This document shows positions 25,172 to 34,520 of a DNA stretch of 64,000 bases, one piece after another; the stretch's first letter is position 1; every line of letters starts with the position of its first letter. The position numbers were made by a program, and so were the translations under genes. Under the pieces are notes generated by a model, which saw only the letters and a program-made list of their open reading frames with translations, was not told the DNA's origin and ran no database searches. The DNA lies in the NCBI GenBank assembly GCA_019358855.1, contig JAHHII010000012.1, forward strand, positions 62,001-126,000, given 5' to 3'. The DNA comes from Timaviella obliquedivisa GSE-PSE-MK23-08B (GTDB lineage: Bacteria > Cyanobacteriota > Cyanobacteriia > Elainellales > Elainellaceae).

Positions 25172-26734
25172 ATGATGATGCGACCGTCTGATTTTGAAAC
25201 CCCTAAAGCGTCAACAGCACCAGACAAGATGGTGCTCCCACGTTATCTCGAAGCTAGATCTGAGCATGATCCGTCTGATGAGATGGGCACACGCATTGTT
25301 TCTGGCGACTCTGGCGTTCAGTCATGGGCTAAAGATCAAGAATTGCCCCACACCAATACAAATGGTAATGGAAACGGGGCGATCGCCATATCTCCACTAC
25401 CCAGCGTTCCCCCAGAGCTAGAACCAGAACATGGGTTTCTCCCAGTGCTTAGAAATCGCAATTTTCTGGCGCTCTGGAGTGGTCAGGTCTTTTCTCAGTT
25501 AGCAGACAAAGTTTACTTAGTTTTAATGATTGCCCTGATCGCTAGCCGTTTTCAGTCGGCTGACCAAACTATCAGTGGCTGGGTGTCTTCGTTAATGATT
25601 GCTTCTACAATTCCTGCCATTCTATTCGGTTCAGTTGCCGGAGTATTTGTCGATCATTGGCGCAAACGAGCAGTCCTGGTTGTTACTAACCTCCTCCGGG
25701 GTGGGCTGGTTTTAAGCCTCCCTTTCCTCCTTTGGAGTACTCAGGGCTGGCATTCGTTTTACGGTTTGCCTATTGGTTTCTGTGTTCTTTTGGGTATTAC
25801 TTTTTTAGTTTCAACCCTTACTCAGTTTTTCGCACCAGCAGAGCAAGCCGTTATTCCTCTGGTTGTTGAACGCCGCCATTTGCTGTCTGCCAACTCCCTT
25901 TACACGATGACCATGATGGCATCGGTGATTGTTGGCTTTGCTTTGGGTGAGCCTTTGCTGGCTTTAGCAGATCAACTTGTCGCGCCGATCGCCACTGCCC
26001 TCAACGCTACCCCTGATATTGGCAAAGAGCTTTTGGTAGGCGGCAGCTATGCGATCGCGGGCTTCCTGCTCATGCTGCTCAAAACCAACGAAAAACCTGC
26101 TGTTTCCGACGAAACCTTACCCGCTGTTTGGGACAACATTCGGGATGGCTTACGCTATCTCAAGCATCAACAGCAAGTTCGTAACGCTCTCATTCACCTG
26201 GTCATCCTATTCTCCATTTTTGCGGCGCTCGCAGTTCTGGCAGTGCGTATGGCAGAGGTGATGCCCGATATCAAATCTTCTCAGTTTGGGTTTTTGTTGG
26301 CAGCAGGTGGGGTAGGGATGGCGATCGGCGCAGTTTTGGTTGGACAATTTGGACAGCGCTTCTCTCGCACTCAGCTTGGTTTCTATGGCTCAGTAGGGAT
26401 GGCAATTTCCTTAGCCGCAGTGTCTTTCTTTGCCCATCGGTTTTTCCCTTGTCTGCCCCTTTTAGTCTGCTTGGGCGCTTGCTGCGCGATCGCTGGCGTA
26501 CCGATGCAAACAGCAATTCAAGAAGAAACCCCCGAAGACATGCGCGGCAAAGTATTTGGCTTACAAAATAATGCTATTAATATCGCTCTTAGTCTACCCC
26601 TAGTCTTGGCAGGGCTGGCAGAAACCTGGTTTGGGCTTCAAGCAGTCTTTCTAGGCTTAGCGGCTTTGGCAATGGCGGGCGGCATTTTAACTCGGACAAT
26701 TTCTCCTACCCAACCTGATGAAGCAACGCCATAA
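25172..26734 (+). CDS. MFS transporter, EntS/MFS_3-like
   Basis: 520 residues. The first roughly 85 residues are a hydrophilic, low-complexity extension (includes NTNGNGNGA). The transporter begins at LRNRNFLALWSGQVFSQLAD, the typical first helix of MFS_3 drug/siderophore exporters, and has about 12 hydrophobic segments with the loop GVFVDHWRKRAVLV between helices 2 and 3 (motif A-like). The last third includes TAIQEETPEDMRGKVFGLQN, the EntS-like conserved loop. Substrate not predictable. Translationally close to recO. Confidence 0.87.
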   Translation: MMMRPSDFETPKASTAPDKMVLPRYLEARSEHDPSDEMGTRIVSGDSGVQSWAKDQELPHTNTNGNGNGAIAISPLPSVPPELEPEHGFLPVLRNRNFLALWSGQVFSQLADKVYLVLMIALIASRFQSADQTISGWVSSLMIASTIPAILFGSVAGVFVDHWRKRAVLVVTNLLRGGLVLSLPFLLWSTQGWHSFYGLPIGFCVLLGITFLVSTLTQFFAPAEQAVIPLVVERRHLLSANSLYTMTMMASVIVGFALGEPLLALADQLVAPIATALNATPDIGKELLVGGSYAIAGFLLMLLKTNEKPAVSDETLPAVWDNIRDGLRYLKHQQQVRNALIHLVILFSIFAALAVLAVRMAEVMPDIKSSQFGFLLAAGGVGMAIGAVLVGQFGQRFSRTQLGFYGSVGMAISLAAVSFFAHRFFPCLPLLVCLGACCAIAGVPMQTAIQEETPEDMRGKVFGLQNNAINIALSLPLVLAGLAETWFGLQAVFLGLAALAMAGGILTRTISPTQPDEATP

Positions 26735-26796
26735 CCGTCTAAAATCCTTAATATTAGATTCTTATTTCTCAAAAGATTACTTAGCGATTAACTTGA

Positions 26797-27945
26797 ATGC
26801 ATATTGCTTGGCTTGGAAAGAAGTCCCCCTTTTGTGGCAATGTTACCTACGGTCGGGAAGTCACAAATTCGCTATTAGATCGGGGTCATCAGGTTAGCTT
26901 TGTCCACTTTGCCTCCGAAGATACGCCTCTTGAGCCGCGTTCAGAATGGCAGGAAGTCCCTATTCCCTTTCTTTACAAGTCTCAGATCTACACCATCCCC
27001 TCGTTCAAATCGAGTAAAGTTCTCACTCAAGCGCTCAGGGAGCTTAGACCAGATATTGTTCACGCCTCCCTCACCCTTTCTCCGTTAGACTTTTTACTGC
27101 CAGAAATTTGCGCAGAACTTGGTTTACCCCTAGTTGCCACCTTCCATCCTCCCTTTGATCATAAACGCCGCAACTTTACATCAGGCACTCAACATCTGAT
27201 GTATCAGCTCTACGCTCCATTTCTAGCAAGTTATAACCGCGTCATTGTATTTTCTAAGATCCAGCGTGACTTATTGGTTCGGTTAGGAGTTCCAGAGACT
27301 AGATTGGCAGTCATTCCCAATGGTGTAGATGTCAACAAATATTCACCTGGCTTATCAAAGCTCAAAACTCAACTGAACGCCCAACGAGTTTTTGTCTATC
27401 AGGGGCGGATTGCGGCTGAGAAAAATGTCGAGTCACTCCTTCGGGCTTGGAAACAGGCAGACATGAGCAAGAGCAGTAAGCTCGTTATTGTAGGCAATGG
27501 TTCTAATGCCCTCTCTTTAATGGGTACATACGGCACCGAACAAGGGGTAATTTGGATGGGGTTTGTTGCCGACGAGCAGCAGCGTATTCAGGTTCTCCGA
27601 GGATCAGATGTCTTTATTCTGCCGTCTCTGGTAGAAGGGCTGTCTCTTTCTTTATTGGAAGCAATGTCTTGCGGAGTCGCTTGTGTGGCAACCGATGCAG
27701 GCGCTGATGGGGAAGTTCTTGAAGAAGGATCTGGCATTGTGATTAGTACGCAACGGGTGTCTACTCAACTACAAACTCTACTTCCCATGTTTCAGGATCA
27801 CCCGGAACTGACTACACTTCTGGGTCGTAAAGCTCGTCAAAGAGTTCTCGATCGCTACACTCTTGCCCAAAACATCACCCAACTTGAGGATCTATACCGA
27901 CAAGTGTTGAAGCAACAGCATATCTATTCCAGCAGCTTAGTTTAA
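26797..27945 (+). CDS. GT4 glycosyltransferase, DgdA candidate
   Basis: 382 residues, GT-B fold. N-terminal Rossmann half starts MHIAWLGKKSPFCGNVTYGR; the C-terminal half holds FVYQGRIAAEKNVESLLRAW and the GT4 donor motif SLVEGLSLSLLEAMSCGVAC (E-x7-E). The N-terminus GKKSPFCGNVTYGRE resembles the cyanobacterial digalactosyldiacylglycerol synthase DgdA (Slr1508 group) as I recall it, so a thylakoid-lipid role is possible but unproven; other lipid or polysaccharide glycosyltransferases share the fold. No membrane helix. Monocistronic between an MFS gene and a ribbon-helix-helix gene. Confidence 0.8.
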   Translation: MHIAWLGKKSPFCGNVTYGREVTNSLLDRGHQVSFVHFASEDTPLEPRSEWQEVPIPFLYKSQIYTIPSFKSSKVLTQALRELRPDIVHASLTLSPLDFLLPEICAELGLPLVATFHPPFDHKRRNFTSGTQHLMYQLYAPFLASYNRVIVFSKIQRDLLVRLGVPETRLAVIPNGVDVNKYSPGLSKLKTQLNAQRVFVYQGRIAAEKNVESLLRAWKQADMSKSSKLVIVGNGSNALSLMGTYGTEQGVIWMGFVADEQQRIQVLRGSDVFILPSLVEGLSLSLLEAMSCGVACVATDAGADGEVLEEGSGIVISTQRVSTQLQTLLPMFQDHPELTTLLGRKARQRVLDRYTLAQNITQLEDLYRQVLKQQHIYSSSLV

Positions 27946-28105
27946 TAACTCCATAAATTGATACTGCTCATCATTCCAGTCACAAAGCCATCAATGTAAA
28001 CTAATGTGACAATAGTGCCGTCAAAGCGTTTTGCCTCCTTGACAGCTTCTAAGAATCAAGATTATCCTAACTTCCATACCCGGGTATCAACTACATAGTC
28101 GTTTT

Positions 28106-28456
28106 ATGCAAGACAAGCACAAGGTCACTTTATATCTCCCTCCAGAACTTCATCGACAGATCAAAATTAAGGCTGCTGTTGACTTTGAACCTATGTCTAC
28201 GATCGCCGAGCGTGCAATTTTCTTTTATTTGATGCATTCGGATGTTGTGGATGAGGTGGAAATGTCTCATGGGCAAGCCAACAAAATTTATGACTGTCCT
28301 CATTGCTCTAGTCCTCTCCTTGTGAAAGACGGGGAGATGACTGCAGTTAGTGAGCGGCATAGCATTTTGTCAGAAGAAAATATTCCCACTTCTGCTTTGT
28401 CTGAAAATCAGGTTGGTTCTGACCAGCGAGATGAAGGTGAGTTAGTTATTTGTTAG
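28106..28456 (+). CDS. Ribbon-helix-helix protein with CxxC tail
   Basis: 116 residues. Residues about 4-45 (HKVTLYLPPELHRQIKIKAA, MSTIAERAIFFYLMHSDVVD) match a ribbon-helix-helix (CopG/Arc-like) DNA-binding fold: a beta-strand with alternating Lys/Thr/Leu then two helices. Residues about 63-75 hold CPHCSSPLLV, one CxxC pair that could bind zinc or be redox active, but a second pair is lacking except for a terminal Cys (ELVIC). The tail is acidic and disordered. It lies about 90 bases upstream of ycf46 and may regulate it or form part of the same unit; this is inference. Confidence 0.75.
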   Translation: MQDKHKVTLYLPPELHRQIKIKAAVDFEPMSTIAERAIFFYLMHSDVVDEVEMSHGQANKIYDCPHCSSPLLVKDGEMTAVSERHSILSEENIPTSALSENQVGSDQRDEGELVIC

Positions 28457-28548
28457 CAGGACGAGCCTAAGCGATCGTAGCGTGTTGCTTAAGATTAAGG
28501 TCTATGTTCGGTAATGTCTGCACTGTTTATAGGTTAGGCTTTATGGTC

Positions 28549-30057
28549 ATGAAAGAGGAGCTTAGTATCTTAGTTCAGGCTCAATATCCTCTGATCTATC
28601 TCGTCACTTCTGAGGAAGAACGAGCCGAGCAGACGATTGACGCTCTTGCACAAATGAAACCTACACGAAAGGTGTTCATTTGGACGGTTACTCACGGAAT
28701 TGTTGAGTACGGTCAGCCTCGCAATGTGACTCAGCACAATACAGTTTCGCCAGAAGCGGCTGTAGAGTGGGTGATTCGTCAGCGTGATCCTGGGATTTTC
28801 GTATTCAAAGATTTACATCCCTTTATTGACTCTCCTGCTGTAACTCGTTGGCTGCGCGATGCGATCGCTAGCTTTAAGGACACACAAAGAACCATTATAT
28901 TGATGTCTCCTGTTCAGACGGTTCCTATTGAGTTGGAGAAAGAGGTAATCGTCCTCGACTATCCATTGCCAGACATGGCTGAACTCAATCAAGTCCTGTC
29001 CCAACAGCTTGAGCTCAGCCGTAGTCGCCGAGTTACGACCGAAGCTCGTGAAAAACTACTCAAGGCAGCTTTAGGCTTAACACGTGACGAAGCTGAAAAA
29101 GTCTATCGGAAGGCGCAGGTAACTTCTGGGCGTTTAACTGAAGCTGAAGTAGACATTGTTCTCTCTGAGAAAAAGCAACTCATTAGGCGCAATGGGATTT
29201 TAGAGTACATAGAAGAGGATGAAACTTTAGACTCAGTAGGTGGATTGGAAGAGCTTAAGCACTGGCTGCGGCAGCGCTCTAATGCCTTTACTGAACGTGC
29301 TCGCGAGTATGGCTTGCCCCAACCCAAAGGCATGATGATTCTAGGAGTACCCGGCTGTGGAAAGTCTCTGATTGCAAAAACAACCTCTCGTCTTTGGGGT
29401 TTGCCTTTGCTAAGACTAGATATGGGTCGGGTTTATGACGGGTCAATGGTTGGTCGGTCAGAGGCGAATCTGCGAAATGCCTTGAAAACGGCTGAGTCAA
29501 TTTCGCCAGCTATTTTATTTATTGACGAAATCGATAAAGCATTTGCAGGTAGCACGGGTTCTGCTGATTCTGACGGAGGTACTTCTAGCCGAATCTTTGG
29601 ATCCTTCCTTACCTGGATGCAAGAAAAGACTTCACCAGTGTTCGTCATGGCAACTGCTAACCGTGTCGAGCGTCTACCAGGCGAATTTCTTAGAAAAGGG
29701 CGTTTCGATGAAATTTTCTTTGTAGATTTGCCTAGTTCAGATGAGCGCAAGGAAATTTTTGGAATCCACTTAGCAAAGCGGCGCGAAGACATTAGTCGCT
29801 TTGATCTAGATCAACTTGTAATGGTCTGTGATGGCTTTTCGGGTGCAGAAATTGAGCAGGCGCTAGTTGCTGCTATGTACGAAGCGTTCGCACAAGACCG
29901 AGAGTTCACACAGCTCGATATTATCGCTTCAATTCGAGCCACATTACCGCTTTCTAAAACGATGCACGAGCAGGTTACTGCCCTACGGGATTGGGCAAGA
30001 CAGCGCGCACGTCCTGCTGCATCCTCTGTCGCCGAGTACCAGCGACTAGAGTTCTAA
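28549..30057 (+). CDS. ycf46: Ycf46-family AAA ATPase
   Basis: About 502 residues from ATG at 28549 (MKEELSILVQAQYPLIYLVT); upstream in-frame starts at 28543 and 28504 are possible. The N-terminal domain (about 1-230) is specific to Ycf46. The AAA module follows: GMMILGVPGCGKSLIAKTTS (Walker A), ILFIDEIDKAF (Walker B), FVMATANRVERLPGEFLRKG with sensor 1 and arginine-finger region, and a lid GFSGAEIEQALVAAMYEA. Family members occur in cyanobacteria (Slr0374 group) and red-algal plastids. They have been linked to stress responses and inorganic-carbon/photosynthesis regulation, but the substrate is not established. Followed by ycf35 after about 170 bases. Confidence 0.92.
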   Translation: MKEELSILVQAQYPLIYLVTSEEERAEQTIDALAQMKPTRKVFIWTVTHGIVEYGQPRNVTQHNTVSPEAAVEWVIRQRDPGIFVFKDLHPFIDSPAVTRWLRDAIASFKDTQRTIILMSPVQTVPIELEKEVIVLDYPLPDMAELNQVLSQQLELSRSRRVTTEAREKLLKAALGLTRDEAEKVYRKAQVTSGRLTEAEVDIVLSEKKQLIRRNGILEYIEEDETLDSVGGLEELKHWLRQRSNAFTERAREYGLPQPKGMMILGVPGCGKSLIAKTTSRLWGLPLLRLDMGRVYDGSMVGRSEANLRNALKTAESISPAILFIDEIDKAFAGSTGSADSDGGTSSRIFGSFLTWMQEKTSPVFVMATANRVERLPGEFLRKGRFDEIFFVDLPSSDERKEIFGIHLAKRREDISRFDLDQLVMVCDGFSGAEIEQALVAAMYEAFAQDREFTQLDIIASIRATLPLSKTMHEQVTALRDWARQRARPAASSVAEYQRLEF

Positions 30058-30228
30058 AAGGCTTTCTCTCCTGCTCCCACAGGAGGAAGGGCTAGTCTTA
30101 ATGGGCTAGCAGTTTGAAGGAAACAACTGAACCGCATCTGCCAGCGTTCCACCCGTTGAGTACTGCGGCGTTATTCACAACTTGAACTGTGTCGTTTCTC
30201 TCAATTTCTCTACTGGAGGAAATCTAAG

Positions 30229-30576
30229 ATGTCTCACTTTAGCACTCTGCGCACCAAAATCACTGATGCTGAAATCCTCAAGAACTCTCTTCGGGATCTC
30301 GGAATCTCTGTTAAGACCGAAGCTGATGTTCGTGGCTACAATGGTCAGCGCGTCCGCTCTGACATTGTTGCTACTCTTGAAGGCGAATATGATTTGGGTT
30401 GGTCTCGTAATGCAGATGGGTCTTTTGATCTGATTGCTGACCTCTGGGGCGTTGCTAAAAAGCACAACCAGACTGAGTTGATCAATTCGATCAATCAGAA
30501 GTATGCTGTCAACAAGACCTTGGCTGAAGTTAAGCGCCCTGGGTTACAAAACGCTAACGTTAGACTGGTTATGTAG
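30229..30576 (+). CDS. ycf35: Ycf35 / DUF1257 protein
   Basis: 115 residues, start ATG at 30229 with a strong ggagg Shine-Dalgarno (30215-30219). The sequence (MSHFSTLRTKITDAEILKNS, GYNGQRVRSDIVATLEGEYD, GWSRNADGSFDLIADLWGVA) matches the DUF1257 family, called Ycf35 in plastid genomes. Small soluble protein of unknown role. Placement directly after ycf46 suggests a shared process. A terminator follows. Confidence 0.9.
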   Translation: MSHFSTLRTKITDAEILKNSLRDLGISVKTEADVRGYNGQRVRSDIVATLEGEYDLGWSRNADGSFDLIADLWGVAKKHNQTELINSINQKYAVNKTLAEVKRPGLQNANVRLVM

Positions 30577-30605
30577 AGTTTAGTCTCTCTCAGCGTTTCC
30601 AAATG

Positions 30606-30635
30606 AACGGGTTAGCTTATAAAGGCTAACCCGTT
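30606..30635 (+). terminator. Rho-independent terminator after ycf35
   Basis: 11-bp stem aacgggttagc (30606-30616) / gctaacccgtt (30625-30635), 8-base loop, followed by tttt. 30 bases after the ycf35 stop; also lies just beyond the 3' end of the convergent hmpF. Confidence 0.88.
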
Positions 30636-30666
30636 TTTTGGTACGTTTGTTGAAGACAGTAGAGTA

Positions 30667-32400
30667 TTAGACCATACACTCAGGAACTTTACCTGTTAGG
30701 CGCTCAACAGTCGTTTGCATTTCCGCGATCGCTTGTCGCTGATAGTTACCCGCTTCTTCAAATTGCGTCATGACACTGGCGATCGCCTCTGCTTTTTGCT
30801 TCATTGTCTGAATGCCTTCCTGCATTGGTTGGAGTAATTCCTGACATATATTCACTCTGCCCCAAAGCTCAGCCACTGTTGCTAGTTGAGTGTGGAACTG
30901 CTGCTCTAGCTTCACAATTTCATGACGCTTAGCGTCTAGATTAATTACCTTCTCATTGACAGAAGCTTGAACTTGACTGACTGTCTCTTGCAACTGCTGA
31001 ATTTGTGTATCTAATACTTGCTTCTCTTGAGTTTGCTGTTCCTTAAACTCCTCAACTTGAGTCAAAAGAGGTGTTAAATCAATAGAAACTGGTTCCTTTT
31101 CCAAAGGAAGCCCTTGGCGCTTTGCTAACATCACTTGGTGCTGCTTCAGAACACCTTGACGTTCTAATAAATTGCGACGTTGACCGACTAAAGTCTGATT
31201 CAACATCTGGTAACAATCTTGCTCCTCCATTCGCTCCGATTCCAATCTGAGGCGATCGTATTCACTGGCTTGTTGACTCTGTGCCTTAAGGTCATCAATA
31301 GTTTTTTGCTGAAGGGCTAGCTCTTCTTCTTGGCTATGGACAAACTTGGACATTTTCTCTAAATCTTTTTCCAAGTCCTTAACCACATTCTGTAAATCTT
31401 CTAAGGGCATATCCCTTAACGCCTCGTTCCCCTGTTCAGGAACTCCCATCAGTTGGGCAATCTGCTGATGCAAAGTTTCATACTGCGCTAATTTAAGAGC
31501 CAAAACCTGGGCACTCTCTTGCTTTAAAGTTAGGGCTTCTTGCTTAGTTTGTAGTTCTATACGAATTGCTTCTACGGCAGCTTGAGAATGATGCCATACT
31601 TGCCATGCTTCTTGAACGGCTTGAAGTTGCTGATCAACCTCTGACTGTAACTGTTGAGCAGAAGACCTATACTGCTCCAAATTCTGCCAACGACTATCCA
31701 AAACACTCTGCTGTTGAGCAATAACTTCAAAGGTTAGGTTCAACTGCTTTTGAATGGATTCAACTGGAATAACCGCTCCTAAAAGGCGACACAATAGGTC
31801 TTGAAGATAATGAGTTTGCTCTTCATCCAGACCTGGCGATTGCTGAAGCTCAGACTGACGCTCCTCTAAACGATTGGTTTCTCCTTGAAGTTGTGCCCAA
31901 GCGCCTTCTAGCTCTTGAGACTTGCGCTCAAATTCTCCGCGTAGCTGAGTAATTTCTGCTTGGGCAGCAGCAATCTCTTGCCCCTTTTGCTCAAGTAGGG
32001 CAAATTCCTCTTCCATCTGCTGGAGTTCTTCGTGTCGGGTTTCCATCTCCATTTCCCGACGATTTAGTTCTTGGCTTTGGTAGGTTAGAGACTGCTTCCA
32101 CTGCTCAATTTCCTCTTCCTGAGTTTTCGCTTTATCCTGCAACCGAGAGAAATTTTGGAGAATGCTTACTAATTGGCGACCTGCTTCATTATGTCTCTGT
32201 ATCTGCTTACTCGAAGTCAGTTCTATCATCACCAATACCCCAGCGGCGTAGGTGACATCATCAGGTGCAGAAACAACTTCCTCGTTAGGGATAGCAATCC
32301 ATTGATGGTCAGATTTCTGGCTAGCTAATAGCTTGAATTCAGCCTTGCCGTTGCCAAGGACGCTTCTATTCTTTCTGAGTACTTCCGCTAAATACAGCAC
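30667..32400 (-). CDS. hmpF: HmpF, coiled-coil pilus motility/taxis protein
   Basis: 577 residues from GTG at 32400, preceded by an agagga Shine-Dalgarno 7 bases upstream. The N-terminal globular domain (MLYLAEVLRKNRSVLGNGKA, AAGVLVMIELTSSKQIQRHN, QLVSILQNFSRLQDKAKTQE) and the following very long coiled coil (about 85-565) with EIEQWKQSLTYQSQELNRRE match HmpF, which in Nostoc and related filaments localises to cell poles and is required for type IV pilus motility and phototaxis. It is divergent from, and adjacent to, the Hmp chemotaxis-like operon, the arrangement expected of the system. Confidence 0.92.
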   Translation of the reverse strand: MLYLAEVLRKNRSVLGNGKAEFKLLASQKSDHQWIAIPNEEVVSAPDDVTYAAGVLVMIELTSSKQIQRHNEAGRQLVSILQNFSRLQDKAKTQEEEIEQWKQSLTYQSQELNRREMEMETRHEELQQMEEEFALLEQKGQEIAAAQAEITQLRGEFERKSQELEGAWAQLQGETNRLEERQSELQQSPGLDEEQTHYLQDLLCRLLGAVIPVESIQKQLNLTFEVIAQQQSVLDSRWQNLEQYRSSAQQLQSEVDQQLQAVQEAWQVWHHSQAAVEAIRIELQTKQEALTLKQESAQVLALKLAQYETLHQQIAQLMGVPEQGNEALRDMPLEDLQNVVKDLEKDLEKMSKFVHSQEEELALQQKTIDDLKAQSQQASEYDRLRLESERMEEQDCYQMLNQTLVGQRRNLLERQGVLKQHQVMLAKRQGLPLEKEPVSIDLTPLLTQVEEFKEQQTQEKQVLDTQIQQLQETVSQVQASVNEKVINLDAKRHEIVKLEQQFHTQLATVAELWGRVNICQELLQPMQEGIQTMKQKAEAIASVMTQFEEAGNYQRQAIAEMQTTVERLTGKVPECMV

Positions 32401-32545
32401 GCTGACAATCCTCTTCCGTGTCTAAAGCTCGATTTGCAGTCAAATTTGATGAAATGATGGTGACATTGCCATCGCTCTGCTCTAGCACATATCTATCTTG
32501 TAAAGGGCAAGCGATCGCTAGAGGTTTTGTTTTTTGAAAAGACAT
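32366..32545 (-). CDS. Possible 59-aa gene overlapping the hmpF start
   Basis: ATG at 32545 to TAG at 32366, 59 codons, in a different frame from hmpF and overlapping its first 35 bases. The translation starts MSFQKTKPLAIACPLQDRYV and continues LEQSDGNVTIISSNLTANRA. It has a coding-like composition and includes a HIP1 site reading as Leu-Ala-Ile-Ala, as in real genes of this window. The hmpF Shine-Dalgarno (gaagagga) lies inside it, which would allow translational coupling. No strong Shine-Dalgarno is seen before its own ATG. I recognise no family; it could equally be leader sequence. Confidence 0.42.
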   Translation of the reverse strand: MSFQKTKPLAIACPLQDRYVLEQSDGNVTIISSNLTANRALDTEEDCQRAVFSGSTQKE

Positions 32546-32754
32546 CTTGTTTGATTTGAGGGTCGCTAATGTCTTAGCTGATCTCTTACCTGTCTAGAGT
32601 TCCCCGGAATTTCTTAGGCACAACAGGAACAGGAGGGAATTAAACTTCAAGTTTTGCTTTAGACACATGGGAGATAAGCAGGGAAGAGGGATCGCTCTTC
32701 CTTAGCTTCGGGGCACAATGCTAATCACATTCATCAAAAAAGTACTGGGGTTGA

Positions 32755-34035
32755 ATGCAGGGTAAATTAAGTGAGATAGACATTCGCAGTATCTTGCAGC
32801 TTATTGAGCTAGGTCAACGGACAGGTGGGCTGTTTGTAGAAACCTATGGCGCTACAAACAATGTCAACTCTTCCCGCAAGCTTGACCACGCGACGGGAGA
32901 ATCTTGGTTTGTTTTTTTCCTCAATGGACAAATTATCTATGCAGGAGAGAGTTGCGGTAATTTAACTCGCTTGCAAGACCATCTCCGTCGTTATAATGTA
33001 GACCAATCGCCCTCTTTAACGAACATATCGGCGATCGCCACTATCAACACTCCTGAGTATGGTCATCTCTGGGCACTCCTTGAAAACCGTGTGCTAACAG
33101 CCGCCCAAGGGCGCAGCATCATTCAAAGCATGGTGCATGAGACATTATTTGACTTACTGAGTCTCCACCAAGGCTCTTTCATTTTTGAACTTGGTCATGC
33201 CCTCTCTCCCCAGTTGACAACCCTAGAAATTAGTTCTCTGGTGGCAAGAATTATGAAGCAGGTGCAGGAGTGGAAACAGTTTCATCCTCATATCCAGTCT
33301 CCTGATCAGTGTCCGGCGATCGCTGATGCTAATCAACTTCGCCAGACCCTTAGTGCAAGCGCTCGCACCACGTTGGAGCGGTGGGTAGATGGAAAAACCT
33401 CGCTCCGCCAAATGGCACGCTATTTGAACCGAGACATATCAGCCGTCGCCCGTGCTATCTATCCTTACCTTCAGCAAGGTATCGTCCATCTGTCTGCTCC
33501 TCCTGCTGAAGACTTTATGCACTCAAACCGAGAACTTCAGCTTCTGCACGAGCATAAAGTTCCTCGCATTGTTTGCATTGACGACGGTCTCGCCCTTCGC
33601 AAGACCGTGGAATGCATTCTCGACCAGCAAGGATACGAAGTCACCGCCATCGGTAATCCCCTGAAGGCATTGAGCTTGGTTTTTCAACTCAAACCGACTC
33701 TAATTTTGTGCGATATTACAATGCCTGAACTGGATGGCTACGAAATCTGTGCCATGTTAAGGAAGTCTAGCGTTTTCCGAGAGACTCCTATTATTATGTT
33801 GACCGGGAAGGATGGCTTTATCGATCGCGTTAAAGCCCGCATGGTAGGGGCAACCGACTACTTAACAAAGCCTTTTGGAGAGGTAGAACTATTGACATTG
33901 GTGGAACAATACGTCGGTTTAGGGCAGCGCGATCGCCTCAAGTCGGAAAACTTATTGGCAGAAGATCTTAAAGATGAGTTAGAACTTGAGGTCAGAGGTT
34001 CCTTTTCACCGTTTCCCTCACATCGTCGTAGATAA
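32755..34035 (+). CDS. hmpA: HmpA, PatA-type response regulator
   Basis: 426 residues. The N-terminal PATAN/DUF4388 region begins MQGKLSEIDIRSILQLIELG, then a helical middle, and a C-terminal receiver domain: acidic pair in IVCIDDGLAL, phospho-acceptor Asp320 in LILCDITMPELDG, Thr/Ser in MLTGKDG, Lys in YLTKPFGEV. In Nostoc hmp and in Synechocystis pix/tax loci a PatA-like regulator is the first gene and acts downstream of the kinase on pilus function. Its start is 210 bases from the small ORF's ATG. Next gene hmpB follows after about 120 bases on the same strand. Confidence 0.9.
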   Translation: MQGKLSEIDIRSILQLIELGQRTGGLFVETYGATNNVNSSRKLDHATGESWFVFFLNGQIIYAGESCGNLTRLQDHLRRYNVDQSPSLTNISAIATINTPEYGHLWALLENRVLTAAQGRSIIQSMVHETLFDLLSLHQGSFIFELGHALSPQLTTLEISSLVARIMKQVQEWKQFHPHIQSPDQCPAIADANQLRQTLSASARTTLERWVDGKTSLRQMARYLNRDISAVARAIYPYLQQGIVHLSAPPAEDFMHSNRELQLLHEHKVPRIVCIDDGLALRKTVECILDQQGYEVTAIGNPLKALSLVFQLKPTLILCDITMPELDGYEICAMLRKSSVFRETPIIMLTGKDGFIDRVKARMVGATDYLTKPFGEVELLTLVEQYVGLGQRDRLKSENLLAEDLKDELELEVRGSFSPFPSHRRR

Positions 34036-34154
34036 AAAGCGCAAAGTGATGGCGATCGCTGTGAGCAGAACATAATAGTACAAGTTGTTTGGGTGAGGAG
34101 AATCATGAGGCAAGGCAGGTTTTTCCCGTCAACCTTAAGGGTAGGTCAAAAGTT

Positions 34155-34520
34155 ATGACTACAGTTTTAGTGGTCGAAGACAGTGTTACACAGCGAGAAA
34201 TGATTACAGATCTGCTTAGAGGCAGCGGCTTAACTGTGACCATTGCTGGAGATGGAGTAGAAGCACTAGAGAAAATTCAGGGTAACCGTCCGGACTTAGT
34301 TGTTTTAGACATTGTCATGCCGAAAATGAATGGTTATGAAGTTTGTCGGCGATTGAAAGCCGATCCTAAAACGCAGAGCGTTCCTGTGGTGATGTGTTCT
34401 TCTAAAGGCGAAGAGTTTGATCGGTACTGGGGGATGAAGCAAGGTGCAGATGCTTATATTGCCAAGCCTTTCCAACCTACTGAACTGGTAGGCACAGTCA
34501 AGCAACTCTTACGCGGGTAA
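34155..34520 (+). CDS. hmpB: HmpB, CheY-like response regulator
   Basis: 121 residues from ATG at 34155 (MTTVLVVEDSVTQREMITDL); a longer frame from 34089 adds 22 residues without family character. A single receiver domain: acidic residues in VVEDS, phosphorylated Asp52 in VVLDIVMPKMNG, Ser in MCSSKGEE, Lys in YIAKPFQPTE. It lacks an output domain, as expected for the PilH/CheY-like member of a pilus-linked chemosensory operon. Confidence 0.92.
   Translation: MTTVLVVEDSVTQREMITDLLRGSGLTVTIAGDGVEALEKIQGNRPDLVVLDIVMPKMNGYEVCRRLKADPKTQSVPVVMCSSKGEEFDRYWGMKQGADAYIAKPFQPTELVGTVKQLLRG

Noticed and set aside
30118-30228. ggaaaca-like segment upstream of ycf35 considered as a Yfr2-type small RNA
   Set aside because: Only a short match to the loop, without the stem structure or terminator, so not reported as a feature.
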